This document shows, piece after piece, positions 9,622 to 19,740 of a stretch of DNA of 64,000 bases (position 1 is its first letter; every line of letters begins with the position of its first letter). The stretch comes from Phytophthora colocasiae (lineage: Eukaryota > Oomycota > Peronosporomycetes > Peronosporales > Peronosporaceae). The stretch covers positions 1,984,001 through 2,048,000 of the forward strand of contig JAGKQI010000105.1 in the NCBI GenBank assembly GCA_018806915.1. The letters are read 5' to 3'. A program made the translations under genes and the position numbers. The notes below the pieces were generated by a model that worked only from the letters and a program-made list of their open reading frames with translations, was not told the origin of the DNA and searched no databases.

Positions 9622-10341
9622 ATGAAAGTGGTGATGCAACGCGTGACAAGCGCTTCTGTGCGTGTGGAGGGAGCGATTGTGGGCCAAATTGGCAAGGGAT
9701 TGCTGTGCTTTGTGGGCATTGGACATGACGACACTGAGGACGATGCAGAGTGGTGCTGCCGTCGCTTGTTGGTAAGAAAACTTAATGCATAGCAATGTGT
9801 CAATATCGAACTAGCATGTAGTGTTCTGATACCAATGCTTTTCTGTTATTTCTACAACTACTTGTTGCTATTAGAACGCTCGTTTGTGGCCTGGGGAGGA
9901 TGAGCGTCCGTGGAAGTCGTCGGTGAAGACCAATGACTACGAGGTGCTGCTTGTAAGCCAGTTTACGCTGCACGGCCAGTTCGCCGGCAACAAGCCCGAC
10001 TTCCATTTGTCAAGTACGTCCTATCTCTACGGCAAGTGCAGTGGAGTTGACTGTTAATTTGTTACACTGTGTGTTATGTTTTATGGTAGTGGGGCCGGGG
10101 CCTGCGAAGAAGTTCTATGATGCTTTCTGCGAGCGTGTGCGTCGCGAGCACATCGCTGACAAGGTGGCGGAGGGCGAGTTCGGTGCATACATGGAAGTGT
10201 CCCTTGTAAGAAAATCTTGTGGGAGATACTATTGGCTCGATCGTTCTGAGTGTTAACATTCCCGTTGGACGGTTGCAGGTGAATGACGGACCAGTGACGA
10301 TGCTGATCAACTCCAAGGACAGGAAGCCCGCCAAGATTTAG
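9622..10341 (+). CDS. D-aminoacyl-tRNA deacylase
   Basis: Four exons (9622-9771, 9875-10013, 10090-10205, 10279-10341) join in phase to a 155-residue protein. It removes D-amino acids wrongly attached to tRNA. Diagnostic pieces are the opening MKVVMQRVTSASV, the SQFTL motif (second exon) and NDGPVTM with the cis-proline Gly-Pro pair (fourth exon), which together form the chiral-proofreading site across the dimer. The third exon reads MGPGPAKKFYDAF, a standard helix of the family. Introns start GTAAGA, GTACGT and GTAAGA and end TAG, TAG and CAG, typical for this genome. Length matches bacterial and eukaryotic DTD1. Confidence 0.92.
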
Positions 10342-10459
10342 AAGTCTGACAATTTTGTCTTTGTACATATATAGACAGAGCTTGCCTCGCTATATTTGCA
10401 TCATGCTGACCTAGTGCCATCCTCATTCACAATCTCTCTCTTGTAGTGTCAAGTCCAAC

Positions 10460-12553
10460 ATGCCGACGCCTTTGGGGTACTCAAAGGTGCTTCTGGGCAC
10501 GGAAACAGTTTCAACGGGCCCAATCTATCGATCTCTAGCAGCACCACGGAATGCCGTTCTTCAGGATCCAGCGAACCCGGATGACCCGCACGTCGGACTC
10601 ACTCGCCCAGATGCACCAAGTCTTTATCATAGCTTCATTCGTACAGTACAGGCCAATGGATCTCTTCCCTGCCTCGGTGTACGTCCACTGGTCGAGGGCA
10701 TCGCGCAGCCTTTCACGTGGTTCACATATGAACAAGTTGGTACCCGAGTAACGAATGTCGGAGCTGGAATGATGCATCTGGATCTACTACCCCATATCAA
10801 TGGAGATGATGGTGATCGAATGCTTGCCATTTACATGAAGAACTCCATCGATTGGGTACTGGTGGAACATGCCGCTTACTCTTTCAGTGCTGTAGTGGTA
10901 GCTCTGTACGATACACTTGGACCGGATTCGACCCAGTTCATCCTGAACCAAACCGAGATCACCACCATTGTCTGTACGGCTGCTGAATTGCCCAAGCTCA
11001 CGCAGATTTCCCCCCAGTGTCCAAACCTAACGAACGTCATCATTTCCGGCGGATGCACTGGGGACACACAGTTCGAAGCCGAATGTGATGCCCGTGCAGC
11101 TGGACTCAACATCTTGCACTTGGAAGTGGTGGAGACGGAGGGTCAGAAACACCCAATGAATCCCGAACTACCGACCGGAGATGATCTGGCAACGATCATG
11201 TACACAAGCGGCACTACAGGCGACCCGAAAGGTGCTATGATCACCCATTCAGCAATTCTCTGCGGGTGTACGGCCGTCAAAGATTTTGTGACTGCTGGTG
11301 GCCATGCTTTCACGACACAGAGCGTGTATTTATCGTACCTTCCACTAGCTCATATCCTTGAGCGTACGGCAATTGTACACTCATTTAGTGTTGGCAGTCG
11401 GGTGGGTTTCTCACAGAACAACCCCCTAAAGCTCGTGGATGACATCAAAGCACTACGTCCGACCGTCTTCATCACCGTTCCTCGACTACTGAACCGGATT
11501 TACGACTCAATCACGTCCAAAATGCTGAATGGGAAGAAGTCAGTAGCCTGGTTGTTCACTATGGGCGTTCGCTCCAAACTCCGTCAGCTACGACGAACCG
11601 GTAATACGCGTCATGCACTTTGGGACCGTCTACTCTTCCGTAAGATCCGCGCTGGTCTTGGACTCGACCGATGTGAATTTATCATCTCTGGCTCGGCTCC
11701 ACTAGCTCCCGATGTCCTCGACTTCTGCCGGATCGCTCTCTTAGCCACTGTAGTCGAAGGTTACGGTCAAACGGAGACTTGTGGCGGTGTCACTGCCTCA
11801 CCCTTCGGGGATTTATCAACAGGTTTTGTTGGAACTCCAAATACTGGCGCGGAGATCCGTCTAGAGTCCGTGCCGGATATGGGCTACTTAGTGACGGATC
11901 GGACCCACGGAGAAGGATCTGCTGCGGTGCCTTGCATGGGCCGAGGAGAGATCTGTGTGCGGGGTCCGCTGTTATTCAAAGGCTACTACAAACAACCAGA
12001 CAAGACTGCAGAAGCGCTGGATGCTAATGGATGGCTACACACTGGTGATATCGGACTATGGTCACCACTTGGCCAGTTACGTATAATTGACCGGAAGAAG
12101 AACATCTTCAAGCTGTCTCAAGGCGAGTACGTGGCCCCAGAGAAGATTGAAAACGTCCTGGTTACCTGTCCAAGTATCGCGCAAGTGTTCGTCGCTGGCG
12201 ACAGCTTCCATTCGCACGTTGTGGGTATTATCGTGCCAGATGAACCAGCTATTCGTTTGGTTGCGAAGTTGAATGGAATGCTCAACGCCTCGTTCCGAGA
12301 ACTGTGTGACCACGACGTGATCCGAAGTGCCGTCAAGAAGGAGATCGAAGAAGCGTCGAAGCGTGCGAAACTCGCAGGCTTTGAACGCGTACGAGAAATC
12401 TACTTACACCACGATATCTTTACAGTTGACAACGAACTGCTCACACCCACGTTCAAATTACGACGTGCTGATGCCCAGAAGCGCTTCAAGACCGAGATTG
12501 ACCATATGTACGTGCTCACAGGCGACAGCGTAGTTAAGACAACGATTCCGTAG
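10460..12553 (+). CDS. Long-chain acyl-CoA synthetase
   Basis: A 697-residue single-exon adenylate-forming enzyme that activates fatty acids to acyl-AMP and then acyl-CoA. The AMP-binding P-loop-like motif is IMYTSGTTGDPKGAM, the A5 motif is GYGQTETCGG, the A7 region LHTGDIG, and the hinge/linker reads IIDRKKNIFKLSQGEYVAPE, the form specific to eukaryotic long-chain synthetases. Length matches ACSL proteins. No clear membrane anchor or peroxisomal C-terminal tripeptide is evident (ends TTIP). The ATG at 10460 follows a pyrimidine-rich leader ending CTTGTAG, so an upstream 5' UTR intron is possible. Confidence 0.92.
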   Translation: MPTPLGYSKVLLGTETVSTGPIYRSLAAPRNAVLQDPANPDDPHVGLTRPDAPSLYHSFIRTVQANGSLPCLGVRPLVEGIAQPFTWFTYEQVGTRVTNVGAGMMHLDLLPHINGDDGDRMLAIYMKNSIDWVLVEHAAYSFSAVVVALYDTLGPDSTQFILNQTEITTIVCTAAELPKLTQISPQCPNLTNVIISGGCTGDTQFEAECDARAAGLNILHLEVVETEGQKHPMNPELPTGDDLATIMYTSGTTGDPKGAMITHSAILCGCTAVKDFVTAGGHAFTTQSVYLSYLPLAHILERTAIVHSFSVGSRVGFSQNNPLKLVDDIKALRPTVFITVPRLLNRIYDSITSKMLNGKKSVAWLFTMGVRSKLRQLRRTGNTRHALWDRLLFRKIRAGLGLDRCEFIISGSAPLAPDVLDFCRIALLATVVEGYGQTETCGGVTASPFGDLSTGFVGTPNTGAEIRLESVPDMGYLVTDRTHGEGSAAVPCMGRGEICVRGPLLFKGYYKQPDKTAEALDANGWLHTGDIGLWSPLGQLRIIDRKKNIFKLSQGEYVAPEKIENVLVTCPSIAQVFVAGDSFHSHVVGIIVPDEPAIRLVAKLNGMLNASFRELCDHDVIRSAVKKEIEEASKRAKLAGFERVREIYLHHDIFTVDNELLTPTFKLRRADAQKRFKTEIDHMYVLTGDSVVKTTIP

Positions 12554-12670
12554 TCGAAGCTGTGCAGTATCTCGTCATTCGACTCTCTTTTCCAGTCTAT
12601 TACGCATCTAGTCGTCATGTAACCTAGTAATAAACCCTGCACCTTCCCTAACTTTGAACATCGCCGCTTT

Positions 12671-13114
12671 CTACTTGCGACCGAGACGTTTTAACCTTCT
12701 ACGATAGTGCGAGCATGGTCGCTTGCCATGGTTCGCCTAGCAACAATTCAACATGTTAGCCAATTGTCTTTAAAAAAAGTTTAACTACAACACCGGAACG
12801 AACCTTCTTGGGTCGACGGGCATTGCGATTCAGCAACTGCAACGCCACTGGTCCTTCTGTTAGACGCATGCGTTCTAAAGCGAACTCGAGGTTATCTCGC
12901 ATGTTCATCATGTATTGCGGGGCCTCAGGCTTGGCCGCGAAGGTTTCTGCAGCACATCAATGGGGTAAACGGTCAGCAAAAATGCGTTCGAAATGGCACT
13001 TCAGCGGGTCGTACTTGCTGGGAAAAAGTCCCAAGGCTTTGTGTGCGAGGAGAAGTTGCGGCACACAACTGGAGCGCTAGTCATCACGCTCTTGAGCATC
13101 ACGGACAACATCAT
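12671..13114 (-). CDS. Small basic mitochondrial-type protein, three exons
   Basis: Not visible as one ORF. Exons 13015-13114, 12804-12946 and 12671-12736 (minus strand) join in phase across a 68-nt GTACGA..CAG intron with a CTGAC branch-like site and a 67-nt GTTCGT..TAG intron, giving 102 residues. The N-terminus (MMLSVMLKSV, then SAPVVCRNFSS) looks like a mitochondrial presequence. The C-terminus is strongly basic: RRPKKANHGKRPCSH followed by an Arg/Lys-rich tail. That last block resembles a C-terminal signature I recall from short conserved eukaryotic proteins, possibly linked to the mitochondrial ribosome, but I cannot name the family. Splice phases agreeing at both junctions and a stop right after the conserved tail make the gene convincing even though its function is unknown. 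Confidence 0.72.
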
Positions 13115-13376
13115 CTCAATAACCGCTGGACGGGAGTCAGGAAACTGAATCGAACAATAGACATGCCCACCAAGCAGAAACGGTATTGGTCCAAGCAGAA
13201 ACAGACGTCGATCGGATTGGTTGAAAAGCGAGGGTTTTAAAAAACGATTGATCCTATGTATTCTTATATTACACGGCATTTTATTTCTTATAGGGTCCTG
13301 GAATTAACATTGGCTAAAAAACTAATGTAGTGTACCACACACCATTTATATTTTCAAATTCGGGCGCTCTATTAGC

Positions 13377-14413
13377 ATGACCGAGACTGGCGTCTTGGCA
13401 GGCTTCCTCCCAGCGCGTACGTTGTCTAGCAGGCCATTTCCTTTAGTGTTGTCAACGTGACAAAACTCTACGTCGTCTTGCCATTCTAACAATACCCTGT
13501 TTCGTTCTCTGTACGCTGTAGTGACCGAGCAGATCTCCGAAAGCATCGTGGAAGTCACTGGAGAAGTGGAAAATGCTCTTCATCAGGTAGGGAAACACGA
13601 GTTAGACACTCTGCCACTGGTGAAACTGTATACTAACTCCGTTCACTTTTTATCCTATAGAGAATGGAATCGACCGGTAGCAAGAAGAAGCAGGCGAGAC
13701 AGCTGAATGCCGTCGCAAAGGTAGGAAACACATTTTGATTCACTTAGAGGTCCTGTACACCATTGTTCTCACTCTTTCTCGTTGTTCAGGGATCGGGAAA
13801 GTATATGTCCAAGGTGCATCGAGCATTCGAGAAGAATTTCGACAAGTTTGAACTGTATGTGCGGCGCAACATCGTGTCTGTGCCTGAAGCGCTGGCTGAT
13901 GAAGTGGCGCAGATTCGAGCTGAGAAGCACAAGACACGCGAAGACGGAGAAGGCCAAGTAGGAAACGAGGAGGGAGATACTTCATTGCTAACGAAGGAGG
14001 AAAGGGAAGAGCGAAAAGTGGATGCTCAGCTTGAAGCGTTGCGTTTAAAACTTCGGGACTTAACTGCATCGAACCAGCGATTGGAGATGGAGAAGAACGC
14101 GCTGGATCAGAGCACGCAACACTTCCAAGGTCTTGTTACAAAGGTGGCATTCCTAGATGACGTACCGGAGAGAGCGATCTCGCCATTGAAACGAACAGCG
14201 GAGCATATTTCCGCTCTCCATGAAGCATTTCTGCAAATGGACAGCATCCAGACAGCGCTAGAAGAAGACTCTCGGCAGTTCAAGAGGTCGAAAGTAGCAA
14301 CGCGTGGCAACTTCCGCAAACTGCACAAAAGATTTACAGCTAACACAGCTGAGATGCCGTACAGAACGACTGAAGATCTGGAAGAGCTGCAGTCCACACT
14401 GCCAACCGTGTAA
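13377..14413 (+). CDS. MIS12-like kinetochore protein
   Basis: Four exons (13377-13416, 13522-13586, 13661-13720, 13790-14413) join in phase to 262 residues. The N-terminal helices (GFLPALTEQISESI...NALHQ) and the segment FEKNFDKFELYVRRNIVSVP fit the Mis12 family, whose second helical block ends in an (I/F)-x-I-P-type turn. A long coiled coil follows (residues ~110-180: LTKEEREERKVDAQ, then LRLKLRDLTASNQRLEMEK) and a final ALHEAFLQMDSIQT helix. Mis12 is part of the four-protein complex that links the inner centromere to the Ndc80 microtubule-binding complex. The family is poorly conserved in sequence, so the call rests on layout plus the FELYV..NI..VP block. Confidence 0.68.
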
Positions 14414-14644
14414 CCCCCACTACAGACGGATCTTCATCTGATTCTGTCCCTGTATGCACAAATGCAATGTTGTTTTTAACTCTTGTGCTTCTGTGTCGTG
14501 TCGTTTAGAACTTGCTCCGTGTCTACAAGTTCAGATACATTCATCAATCCACCCATTCGTTCATTCTTGTCGGGTTTTATTGCCTTCTCTCCAAACAACG
14601 CAACTGCGTAGTTTAAACAGAAGAGGAACCTGTGTCTGCTGTCT

Positions 14645-15137
14645 TTACTCTTCGTCCGCGTCGTGAAGGTCGTCCATCACATCGTCAGTCGACTCCTCGC
14701 TCTCCTCTTCATCGATTTCCACAGGCATAGGGATTGCACCGATCTCCGAACGCTCGTACTTAAGCTTGCCGTCTACCAGCAGATAGTTTCCCTTGGGTGC
14801 AGCTTCAGCATGCGCCTCATCATGGTGGCCGTGGCCGTGGTCCCACGGGTGCTCGAAGCCCTGCAATACAACGCATCAATAAATTAGGGTATATAATACT
14901 ACTAAAACCCTATAGATCACTGCAGCGTACCAGTACAGCGAGGCCGTCATTTTTTGCCCGCCAGAAGACCCAAAGCCACAGCATTGTGCCATAAGCCAGT
15001 GCCAGGTTCTTGTGCACAGGGCTAACGTGGAAGTGCATGCCGTGCGGGTAGTTGTGGCCGTGGCCATGGGCCGATGACATGGCGCGGCGACCCGAGGCAG
15101 CGGCCATGCGGCGAGCGAGGAATCCGGCGGCGCGCAT
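14645..15137 (-). CDS. NDUFB2-like mitochondrial complex I subunit
   Basis: Two exons (14931-15137 and 14645-14860) join at phase 0 across a 70-nt intron (GTACGC..CAG) to give 140 residues. The N-terminus MRAAGFLARRMAAASGRRAM is a typical mitochondrial leader. The core, YGTMLWLWVFWRAKND, is a single membrane segment followed by GFEHPWDHGHGH, laid out like NDUFB2 (membrane helix with W-x-W/W-R, then an H-P-x-D segment). NDUFB2 is a single-pass accessory subunit of the membrane arm of NADH:ubiquinone oxidoreductase. The C-terminal 40 residues are very acidic (EIDEEESEESTDDVMDD), longer than in animals. His-rich runs flank the membrane segment. Confidence 0.68.
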
Positions 15138-15433
15138 GTCGGTCGAGAGTCACTTGGTCGTTCCGCTGGTCTTGGCCCCCAAAAATGAGCGGCGGAGAAG
15201 CGACGATTGTGATTGGAGGAAAATGAAGACACCATATAGAACCAATGGGATTAATTTAACGTCAAGACTTGGTACAGTATACATGTATAATAGGTAGTAT
15301 GAGCACTGTGCTCATACTACCTATTATAAATGTGCTCAGAGCACATTTCAAACAAAGTTTCCCACCATGCAAAACATCTACTCCGTATATAAATTCACAT
15401 AAAAATAGTTAAATCCGTACGTTGACTGCACAA
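15138..15433. other. Intergenic region with tandem palindromes
   Basis: No gene seen. The only structure is the pair of hairpins listed separately at 15286-15348. Confidence 0.5.
15286..15348. repeat. Two adjacent perfect palindromes, each with a one-base loop
   Basis: A 21-nt arm at 15286-15306 is matched exactly by its reverse complement at 15308-15328 around a single base. It is followed at once by a second hairpin with 10-nt arms (15328-15337 and 15339-15348), again with one base between. Both share the GAGCAC/GTGCTC core. The role is unknown; it may be a fold-back footprint or a transcript-end hairpin. Confidence 0.85.
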
Positions 15434-15796
15434 TTACGCATTGTAAAGAAAGGGAATCAGATCGTCTATTGAGCACTTGTAGATTCTTGTGTGGGCCACT
15501 CGTTCTTCTACCACCAAACCTTTCTTTCTCCTGCTCACTATCTCATTCTGTTGGCTCGAACCTCCAGGCTTCACGTCACTCGAGAAACCAGTCCAAGCTA
15601 ATTGGGACGCACTGGCTGGGCTGCTCTCACTGCTGGAGTAGCAGTCCGCTTGCAGAGGACACAGGATACCTGATCGGGAGAATACCAAGTAGTAGCAACC
15701 AGGAAATAACCAGTTAATCAACTTTGTTTTCCTTCCTTTCCTGATGGGAGAATAGGGCGTCCGATGGACCATCATGATGAACTTCCCCGAGTCCAA
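15434..15796 (-). CDS. Hypothetical ORF, uncertain
   Basis: This minus-strand frame is open for ~120 codons below 15796 and continues upstream without a stop to about 15890, but no ATG of standard strength opens it. The region near 15810-15845 has a 17-bp tandem repeat (CCGAGTACAACCCGAAG twice). The product is Ser-rich in the middle and not recognised. It could be an exon of a gene whose other exons I could not place, or chance. Confidence 0.2.
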   Translation of the reverse strand: MDSGKFIMMVHRTPYSPIRKGRKTKLINWLFPGCYYLVFSRSGILCPLQADCYSSSESSPASASQLAWTGFSSDVKPGGSSQQNEIVSRRKKGLVVEERVAHTRIYKCSIDDLIPFLYNA

Positions 15797-16531
15797 ACTG
15801 CTCTGCTCTTCGGGTTGTACTCGGGCCTTCGGGTTGTACTCGGCTGACGATCTGGTGCGGGACGCCTCATTGGACGAAGAGTATTTGACATGGTGCCTTG
15901 TTTATTGTGTCTGCTTGAACGATATGTCAAAGCGTTATCCAGCATGTGCATGTCATTTTTATGTCATTTGTTATTTTGGGGGCCAAAGTATTGCTTTAGA
16001 AAACGAGTTTGCTTCAAGGGAAGTTCGAAGTGAAGCAAGCAGTTCTCGAGCTTCGCAGCACCAATCATTGGTCCTTGTTGCAAGTAGTGAAGGACGCTGT
16101 TGACGCGACACACATGTTGACGCGTCAGATGTCTTCCGGCGTTAACCGCTAACACTAGATATCGGTAGGTCGCATGTCGGCGAGTCGCATGCGGCAGGTC
16201 GTCTGGTACAATACCTCACATACCTAATGTCAAAAGCAAAACTAACAACTCAGTCTTAGGCCAGAGACTATAATGTTTAACACTTCTCTGTAGGAGAATC
16301 TAGCTGGACGTATTTTCTCACACTCAGAAGCAAATCTCACACTTAGCTTCGAATCTCATATGCTTGGAGGGTTTGGCCCGTACATCTGTGTTTGGGAACT
16401 CTTACACTACCGGTACTGTACTGGGATCGTTCTGCTGGTTGTACCGCTGCGGCACCAGTGTACTTCATTCCAGAATTTGCTCCGCGATAGGCACCTATAC
16501 CAATCCACCGAGTTCTCCTGTCGATTCTACG
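15797..16531. other. Upstream region of the effector gene, no other gene supported
   Basis: About 735 bp of A/T-richer sequence between the uncertain ORF and the effector start. A plus frame is open from 16364 into the effector, but its first 56 codons do not resemble protein; the effector's signal peptide begins at the ATG at 16532. Confidence 0.45.
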
Positions 16532-17021
16532 ATGCGCGCGTGCCACATTCTACTCTTGGCTGTGGCTATCCTCCTAGTGAACACCTTCGAAGTTATCTCA
16601 GCGACTACAGCTCTAAAACCAGTGAATGCTGCACACTTTCCCAGCCTAGAAACAAACGACGTGGAATCAGTTCGAAACGCCAGGAAGCGAGCACTACGAA
16701 GCCTGAAAGCAGAGGACGAAGAGCAGCCGTCCGTGAATGACAGCGAAGAAAGAAGCATCCCTGGCATCTCGAAAATTATTACAGGCTTAAAAAAACTGGA
16801 CGGATGTTGAAAAGAGACTCAAGAGGCAGCTCATGAAAGGCGAAAGCAACTTCGCGAAGATGTACAAGAAAAAGATAGTCCCTTCTAACCTGTTTTCCAC
16901 TTTCAAATTTGGCAACTTGTCAGATGCAGAGAAAGCAGAAAGCGCGCTGTACCAGATGTGGGCGAAGTACTTTGATTTTTGGGTGGATAGCAATGCTGGT
17001 AAACTCATCGGCAAACACTAA
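16532..17021 (+). pseudogene. RXLR-dEER secreted effector, frameshifted
   Basis: The ATG at 16532 opens a 92-codon frame ending at 16810. Residues 1-24 form a clear signal peptide (MRACHILLLAVAILL...). R53-A-L-R56 is an RXLR motif and D70-S-E-E-R74 a dEER-type motif, the hallmark of oomycete effectors delivered into plant cells. The frame then breaks: a run of seven A at 16789-16795 is followed within 15 bases by a stop, while another frame is open from 16791 to 17021 with ~76 effector-like residues rich in Lys, Phe and Trp/Tyr, plausible as a WY-type helical domain. A one-base length change in the homopolymer explains the break. As written, the gene gives only a short protein lacking the effector domain. 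It may be a pseudogene, a polymorphic null allele, or a sequencing error. Confidence 0.78.
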
Positions 17022-17744
17022 CCATGGAGATCAACATACAAACCATCATTGTCTCGATTTTCAGGCCTTTTAGAACTGAACAAACTAGTACTTTTACCGA
17101 TCTGGGAGATCTTTGCCTTCACTGTCGTCAACTAAGGCGCTTAAAAATGATAAGCTTGGCAATTTACTGATTATCACCTCTGAGCCTTCGTGGTTGTGAT
17201 TCAGGGTGGTAAAAGCGAAACTAAGCCTGACAAATTCCAACGGGAAACCGTTAACTTCGGCAACACTATCTACAGAAATGGTGATCATACTCACTCTCCG
17301 TGCCGAGACAAAAGCACACAGTGCTTTGCAGTGAGCATACCTGTTTCATGTTTAGAGTCAACAGTAAGTGGACAAGTTGTTGTTACATGCTGCTTAGATT
17401 TCTTGGTTCGTTTTTCATTTTGTAGGTGAGGTATATTAAAGCTCACAAACCAACGGATTTCTTGGTTATTTTGCCAAATTCGTTGACTGAAATCTCGCAT
17501 TCTTCTGGGAAGGTTCACAGACTGATGGTTCTTGTCAGATCACATTCAATTCACTGTCACTGTCAACACATCTACCTGAATAGCAATGAGCTTGAGCTGA
17601 ATGACCATCAGCCAGTAATGAGAGACATCTTGTGAAACTTAGATTAAGAAACTGAACGCCCCACTTTCCCTCACATTAAATTCTTCAAGAAGTTTTGAAG
17701 TAGCAAAAGAGCAGGCTGCCGTCAGCGTCAAAGTTATCTCTACG
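17022..17744. other. Intergenic, unrecognised
   Basis: About 720 bp between the effector and the hydrolase. Short plus ORFs at 17190-17429 and 17426-17635 are open but match nothing I recognise. Nothing else seen. Confidence 0.4.
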
Positions 17745-19740
17745 TTAAGTGCACGCATAAACACCCACACGATTGTTGGCGCTACCTGCGCGGCCGACAA
17801 GAGCAACAATGCGCTGGTCTGTTGGTGCAGTGAACGTAGAGCAAGAACTCGTGGTCGTGCCAATATCAACCGAATCCCCATTGCTCAGAACGAACTTGAT
17901 GTAAAATATGCGCATGCTCAGCAAGTACGAGCCTGTGCAGGCTGTCACCGCTGTGATGTCGACTCCAGCCGGAACTGATAACGTCTTCGTGTCAGACGTA
18001 CCAACATCGCCATGAGTTGCGTAATACGAGTCACTTGACCTCGAGTCGCCATACAAAATCGCAATTTGATCCACACGAGTGCCACCCGCAAGGTCAATCC
18101 GGTCAATAGTCGAGTAATTGCCGTAAGATAGCACCCACCAACTGTCATCATACGCGTCACCACTGGATGAACTTCCTATCTGCTCTGAAGCCCACAAGTC
18201 GTTCGCTGTGATCCCATTCCCAGCGTATTCGTTGGTAGAATTGATTTTTCCAAGACGATAAAGTGCATCCACGAACGTCGCGGACATCCCGAGACCTTCC
18301 GCTCCATAACCAACTCCAGTCTCTGGGTTCCACATCTCCCACACGCCAGAACCATTAATGGCATTAGACCAACGATCTACAGCCGTACTAGCAACAGAAT
18401 CTCCTCCACTATAGAGAAGCCCTTGGATCACAAACCAATTCGTGAAACCCCAGCTAGGTCCTCTCCATAGCAAATTGTAGACATATTTGGGTGTGTACGT
18501 GTCTTCAGCTTTACTAACCGACGGGAATGGATACTCCGTCCAGAATTTGGCTTCATCCGTCACATCCGCGACAATAGCAGCACGTTGAGTTGCAGTAAGG
18601 GAACGTAGCAGCAGTGGGAACAGGCTTTGGACTGTCTGCAGAGATATCGACTGCCATGTGCCGTCTTGATCCTTATACGTCGTCACGAATCTCTTCAGAG
18701 AGCTATCCCACATTCGCTTGAGCATAGCAGCCTCATGTGCTTTATTCTTCGCGTAATACGTCTTCGCAGTCTTCGTATCGTACTCGGTTGCCAGATCTCC
18801 CAAAACTGCCCAACCCACAGCAACGAGAGTGTTAATTGCGATGTCTTGAACAACGAACCAGTCAGCAGTCAGTGACGACTGTGCCTTGGTCTGTGCGAGT
18901 ACAGCAGTGAAGTTGTTGCTCCAAGTACTCGAATAATACGACTTGAGTTCTGGGAATTTGAGATAAAGTGTTGCGAAATCGATAGCTGCAATTCCAGAAG
19001 GAGAGAAATGCCACGGCGCATCGAACGCTGGCGAAGCATCAATACCCACTTCCCATGGGTGGATAGTCACTACCAGACCATCGCCAAGATCACGCGTTGT
19101 GCGCCACCAATCAAGGTACGCTGCCACCTTGGGGACTTGCTCCTTTAGGAAACTCACGTCGTTTGTTTCGTTGAAAATAGTTTGTAAGGCCCAAGGAATC
19201 GTTGGCATTTGAGACCAAGCGTTACCGGATCCTGCAGGCCAATTGATCTCTTCAGGAACCATGCCATTGGAAGTCTACAAAAGGTTTGGTTAGATCTTGA
19301 AGGTTAGACCAAATGTATCAACGTTTAGTGAAAACCTGAGAGTTCATTAACGTTCGGAACTCGAGAATAGCGTCGTCGATATCTCGATGAACGTTAGCGA
19401 TGATGGCACCGCAGGAATCCCAAAGCCATTGCCCAGCACCGTATTTGAACATAGATGGCTGAGTGAAGTAGTATGGATCTCCTGCTGTAGAAGTACCGGT
19501 GTTCGCTTGACGGACGAGATACTGGTACGCGCAGTATTGTTGAGCAGCATACGTCGGGCAGATCCAGGTTTCTATAACAAATTGGGTAAATATCGGTGCA
19601 TGATTGCCAAAAAAAAGGTTTTAAGCCAACGCACCATCGCCTTCAGTTGTACCACCGTCCGAAGCTGAAGAGTTTACCATTGACTCAGTACAGGCAATAG
19701 CAAGAGAGACGAGTGCTGCCTTTGACCACGATAGAACCAT
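17745..19740 (-). CDS. Secreted GH63-like glycoside hydrolase with C-terminal jacalin-like domain
   Basis: Three exons (19635-19740, 19336-19571, 17745-19274) join in phase across 63- and 61-nt introns to 623 residues. Exon 1 supplies a signal peptide (MVLSWSKAALVSLAIACTES). The main part is an (alpha/alpha)6-type catalytic domain: WLWDSCGAIIAN, the W-S-Q-x-P-x-x-x-W-A pattern (WSQMPTIPWAL), HPWEVGIDASPAFD carrying a candidate catalytic acid, and MWNPETGVGYGAEG near the end. These resemble GH63 enzymes and mannosylglycerate hydrolases. The last ~130 residues (RVDQIAILYGDS, LSVPAGVDITAVTACTG, DQRIVALVGRAG) look like a jacalin-type beta-prism, a probable sugar-binding module. The protein would be exported and bind and cut a glycan; the substrate is unknown. 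It lies ~700 bp from the effector gene on the opposite strand. Confidence 0.8.

Noticed and set aside
8790..9803. 337-codon minus frame as the full adenylyltransferase
   Set aside because: Its first ~110 codons lie antisense to exon 1 of the de-acylase gene and do not resemble protein; the family fold starts at 9455.
16360..16740. 126-codon plus ORF overlapping the effector
   Set aside because: Alternative frame without a signal peptide or domain; the RXLR frame explains the sequence.
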